DNA of 8,902 nucleotides from Bacteroidota bacterium (GTDB taxonomy: Bacteria > Bacteroidota > Bacteroidia > NORP154): contig NVRZ01000008.1 of NCBI GenBank assembly GCA_002401055.1, positions 3,229 through 12,130 on the forward strand, in the 5' to 3' direction. Both the position numbers and the translations under genes were made by a program. The notes under the pieces were generated by a model. The model was not told the origin of the DNA and ran no database searches. It saw only the letters and a list, made by a program, of their open reading frames with translations. Below, piece after piece: positions 7,316 through 8,902 of this stretch (the first letter of the stretch is position 1; each line of letters opens with the position of its first letter).

Positions 7316-8131
7316 ATGAACCGGGATCAATTTATCTGTTACCTCAGTGACCCATCAAAGATGGATGCCAGCAGCACCACTGGATTGAAGGACCTCATAT
7401 CGCAATATCCTTACTTCCAAACTGCGCACCTGCTGTATTTGAAAAATCTTTATGATGAGAAGAATATAAACTATTCCACGCAGCTCAAAGTTGCGGCAGT
7501 ATATGCCAATAGCAGGAAGAAGTTATATGAATTGGTCATGCAAAGTGATCTAAGATCTAGGATTGAAGCAGTAGACACATCTGCTTCAGAAGCTAGAGTA
7601 ACAATACTTGATGTGAGCCCTCTTGAGCAGCAAATACTTAAGGAAGCTGTAAGCGCTTCTATTGAGCTGGAAGTACAATCTGACCAGGAATCTGTAAAAG
7701 AAACTTCACGTAAAACAGAAAAACAGACAAAGAAGCTGAGCACGAAAAAGAAGGAACCAGATTATAAAGGTGAGCACACATTTAATCAGTGGATGACCAA
7801 ATTAACACAAGGTGAACAGGGCGTGTCAGACGAACAAAGTTCTATTGAATTGATTACAAGCTTTATAGACAAGGCTCCATCCTTATTGCGTAATATTGAA
7901 AAGGAAGGTGGTGAGAAAGAGGCTTTTTTCTCGCCTATTGATACGGCTCGATTAAGCATTATTGACGATGAAGAATTTGTGACCGAAACGCTGGCGAGGA
8001 TTTATGAAAGCCAAAATTTCTATGAAAAGGCCATTAAGGCATATGAGTTGCTTAGCTTGAAAAATCCAAAAAATAGCAATAGCTTTGCCGCCCGAATTAA
8101 AACGCTGAAGAAGAAGCTGGACGCGAAATAA
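7316..8131 (+). CDS. Uncharacterised cytoplasmic protein with C-terminal TPR-like motif
   Basis: I do not recognise a named family. The 271-aa protein has no signal peptide or membrane segment, so it is probably cytoplasmic. Residues 1-75 are helical and aromatic-rich, with YPYFQTAHLLYLKNLY at 31-46. This is followed by a low-complexity, charged middle (about 118-150) with several Lys clusters, then a short segment FNQWMTKL (156-163). Near the C-terminus, about 221-254 (FVTETLARIYESQNFYEKAI onward to NPKNS) has the spacing and residues of one TPR repeat (A-x-I/Y ... G/N-x-Y-x-x-A ... Y ... P), followed by a basic helix. TPR units bind other proteins, so an adaptor role is possible but unproven. 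The ATG is 3 bp after the lptE stop and secG follows after 22 bp, so it is co-transcribed with genes of LPS assembly and Sec export. I recall unnamed proteins of this kind at the same position in other Bacteroidota. Confidence 0.8.
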   Translation: MNRDQFICYLSDPSKMDASSTTGLKDLISQYPYFQTAHLLYLKNLYDEKNINYSTQLKVAAVYANSRKKLYELVMQSDLRSRIEAVDTSASEARVTILDVSPLEQQILKEAVSASIELEVQSDQESVKETSRKTEKQTKKLSTKKKEPDYKGEHTFNQWMTKLTQGEQGVSDEQSSIELITSFIDKAPSLLRNIEKEGGEKEAFFSPIDTARLSIIDDEEFVTETLARIYESQNFYEKAIKAYELLSLKNPKNSNSFAARIKTLKKKLDAK

Positions 8132-8153
8132 CACGAAGAAATTTTAATAAATA

Positions 8154-8483
8154 ATGGGATCTTTTATCATTGTACTAATACTTATTACCTGCTTCCTTTT
8201 GGTAGCAGTTGTACTCATTCAAAATCCTAAAGGTGGTGGATTATCCGCAGAGTTTTCCTCGTCTAATCAATATATGGGCGTGAGAAAAACTGCTGATTTT
8301 TTGGAAAAGGCTACATGGGCTCTTGCTATTATTCTCATGAGCCTTAGCCTTGCATCCAGTTTTAACAAACCCAGCCAAGGAGAAGTGCAAGAATCTGAGA
8401 TTATTGAGCAAATTGAAAATATGCCTGATCCGATTCAGAATGTACCCAATCTCCCTCAACAAATTCCTACACCTACTAACTAG
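8154..8483 (+). CDS. secG: Preprotein translocase subunit SecG
   Basis: SecG is the small inner-membrane subunit of the SecYEG channel and aids SecA-driven export. The 109-aa protein has the expected two membrane segments (about 3-22 and 54-70), with the family signature LIQNPKGGGLS at 21-31 in the cytoplasmic loop, followed by the usual small/polar region SSSNQYMG. The tail after the second segment (71-109) is acidic and then proline-rich, ending in QQIPTPTN. Length is close to the 110 aa of E. coli SecG. The start ATG at 8154 places the first membrane segment directly at the N-terminus. It is the last gene of the tight plus-strand run, 22 bp after the TPR-like gene. No convincing terminator follows, so some transcription into groES is possible. 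Confidence 0.94.
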   Translation: MGSFIIVLILITCFLLVAVVLIQNPKGGGLSAEFSSSNQYMGVRKTADFLEKATWALAIILMSLSLASSFNKPSQGEVQESEIIEQIENMPDPIQNVPNLPQQIPTPTN

Positions 8484-8501
8484 CAAGGAACTCTTCTGAG
8501 C

Positions 8502-8512
8502 GACAGGCTGTC
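8502..8512. repeat. Short perfect inverted repeat after secG
   Basis: GACAG and CTGTC flank a single G (GACAGGCTGTC). It starts 18 bp after the secG stop. With a one-base centre it cannot fold as a normal hairpin and has no T-run after it, so it is not a terminator. It could be a small operator or a chance palindrome. Confidence 0.35.
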
Positions 8513-8533
8513 AGAAATCATCAACATATTTCA

Positions 8534-8561
8534 TTGAATCTAACGTTATTATGAAAATTTG
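8534..8561 (+). promoter_or_regulatory. Weak primary-sigma promoter candidate for groES
   Basis: TTG at 8534-8536 is followed after 17 bp by AAAATTTG (8554-8561), one mismatch from TAnnTTTG. The spacer is at the short end of the accepted range. It would give a groES leader of about 110 nt. This is the best Bacteroidota-type match I see between secG and groES, but it is weak. There is no CIRCE element (TTAGCACTC inverted repeat), so HrcA control is not suggested. Confidence 0.25.
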
Positions 8562-8597
8562 TCACTCTGTTTCATTAAAAGTAAGCCAAAATGGTAT

Positions 8598-8612
8598 TGG
8601 CATAAATTATGA
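8598..8612 (+). promoter_or_regulatory. Sigma-54-like -24/-12 element upstream of groES (imperfect)
   Basis: TGGCATAAATTATGA resembles TGGCAC(G)-N4-TTGC. The -24 half is good (TGGCA) and the GG-to-G(C) distance of 12 bases is exact (8599 to 8611), but the -12 GC is GA and the preceding TT is AT. Transcription would start near 8624, about 55 nt before the groES ATG. The -12 GC is nearly invariant in true sigma-54 promoters, so this may instead be another regulatory motif. An inverted repeat GCCAA-N7-TTGGC (8585-8601) overlaps its left end. Confidence 0.25.
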
Positions 8613-8620
8613 CTATAGTG

Positions 8621-8640
8621 ATGTGAATTTAAATGTGAAT
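8621..8640 (+). repeat. Two direct copies of ATGTGAAT before groES
   Basis: ATGTGAAT occurs at 8621-8628 and again at 8633-8640, separated by TTAA, so the copies are 12 bp apart. They lie just downstream of the -24/-12-like element and 38 bp before the groES start. They could be a tandem protein-binding site or part of the leader RNA; chance is also possible in AT-rich DNA. Confidence 0.4.
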
Positions 8641-8678
8641 AACCGATCCTAATCGTGGGATTATAAATCTTTATAGAA

Positions 8679-8902
8679 ATGGCTATTAAAATCAAACCTT
8701 TAGCAGACAGAGTTGTCATAGAACCAGATGTTGCTGATGAGAAATCAGCGGGAGGAATAATTATTCCTGACACTGCAAAGGAGAAACCTCAAAAAGGAAA
8801 AGTTGTTGCTGCTGGAAAAGGCACCAAGGATGATCCAATTACTGTAAAAGTTGGTGACGCGGTACTTTATGGAAAGTATGCAGGAACGGAAATTGCCTTG
8901 AA
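8679..8902 (+). CDS. groES: Co-chaperonin GroES (10 kDa), 3' end outside window
   Basis: GroES caps the GroEL chamber as a heptamer and controls folding of client proteins in the cytoplasm. The first 74 residues are present, of about 92 expected. They start [16 protein letters not shown], the near-universal GroES N-terminus. The mobile loop that contacts GroEL is at about 17-33 and includes the hydrophobic tripeptide III (27-29) in [24 protein letters not shown] (40-48) and [17 protein letters not shown] (56-72) are also standard. The frame is open to the window edge with no sign of damage. The gene is 195 bp after secG on the same strand, with its own likely control region, and groEL would be expected next. 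There is no Shine-Dalgarno sequence before the ATG, only an A/T-rich leader. Confidence 0.97.
   Translation, partial: MAIKIKPLADRVVIEPDVADEKSAGGIIIPDTAKEKPQKGKVVAAGKGTKDDPITVKVGDAVLYGKYAGTEIAL

Noticed and set aside
8446..8483. Proline-rich tail of SecG as an unusual fusion
   Set aside because: Total length is about that of E. coli SecG, and variable polar tails after the second membrane segment are normal in the family.
8484..8678. CIRCE element (HrcA operator) before groES
   Set aside because: Neither TTAGCACTC nor its complement is present in the gap.

Overview
The window looks like ordinary chromosome from a Bacteroidota member, probably of the Cytophagales/Cyclobacteriaceae type. Four things point there: AT-rich DNA, start codons without Shine-Dalgarno sequences, a perfect Bacteroidota-type promoter (TTTG, 19-bp spacer, TAnnTTTG) before miaB, and the gene order miaB / sigma-54 activator / lptE / TPR-like protein / secG / groES. 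I see no mobile element, CRISPR array, rRNA or tRNA.

Layout. Two gene groups diverge from a 324-bp intergenic region (3756-4079). Leftward (minus strand) run topA (3755-1416), an arginase-superfamily gene that abuts it with zero spacing (1415-240), and, after 195 bp, the first 15 codons of an exported protein cut by the left edge (44-1). The topA / arginase-like / gldK order, as I remember it from gliding Bacteroidota, suggests the cut gene may be gldK (porK) of the type IX secretion system. Too little sequence is present to prove this. Rightward (plus strand) lies a tight five-gene run with gaps of 12, 11, 3 and 22 bp: miaB (tRNA methylthiotransferase), a sigma-54 enhancer-binding protein without a sensory domain, lptE (LPS-assembly lipoprotein), an uncharacterised protein with a C-terminal TPR-like motif, and secG. 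After a 195-bp gap comes groES, cut by the right edge; groEL presumably follows.

How the genes fit together. The plus-strand run mixes RNA modification, transcription control, outer-membrane LPS assembly and Sec export. With groES and the possible T9SS gene, the window has an envelope, secretion and protein-quality theme around the housekeeping gene topA. The most unusual items are the arginase-like protein, which has lost most of the metal ligands of its family and has an extra C-terminal region, and the orphan sigma-54 activator. A near-match to a -24/-12 sigma-54 element lies upstream of groES. I found no convincing undescribed defence or mobile system.
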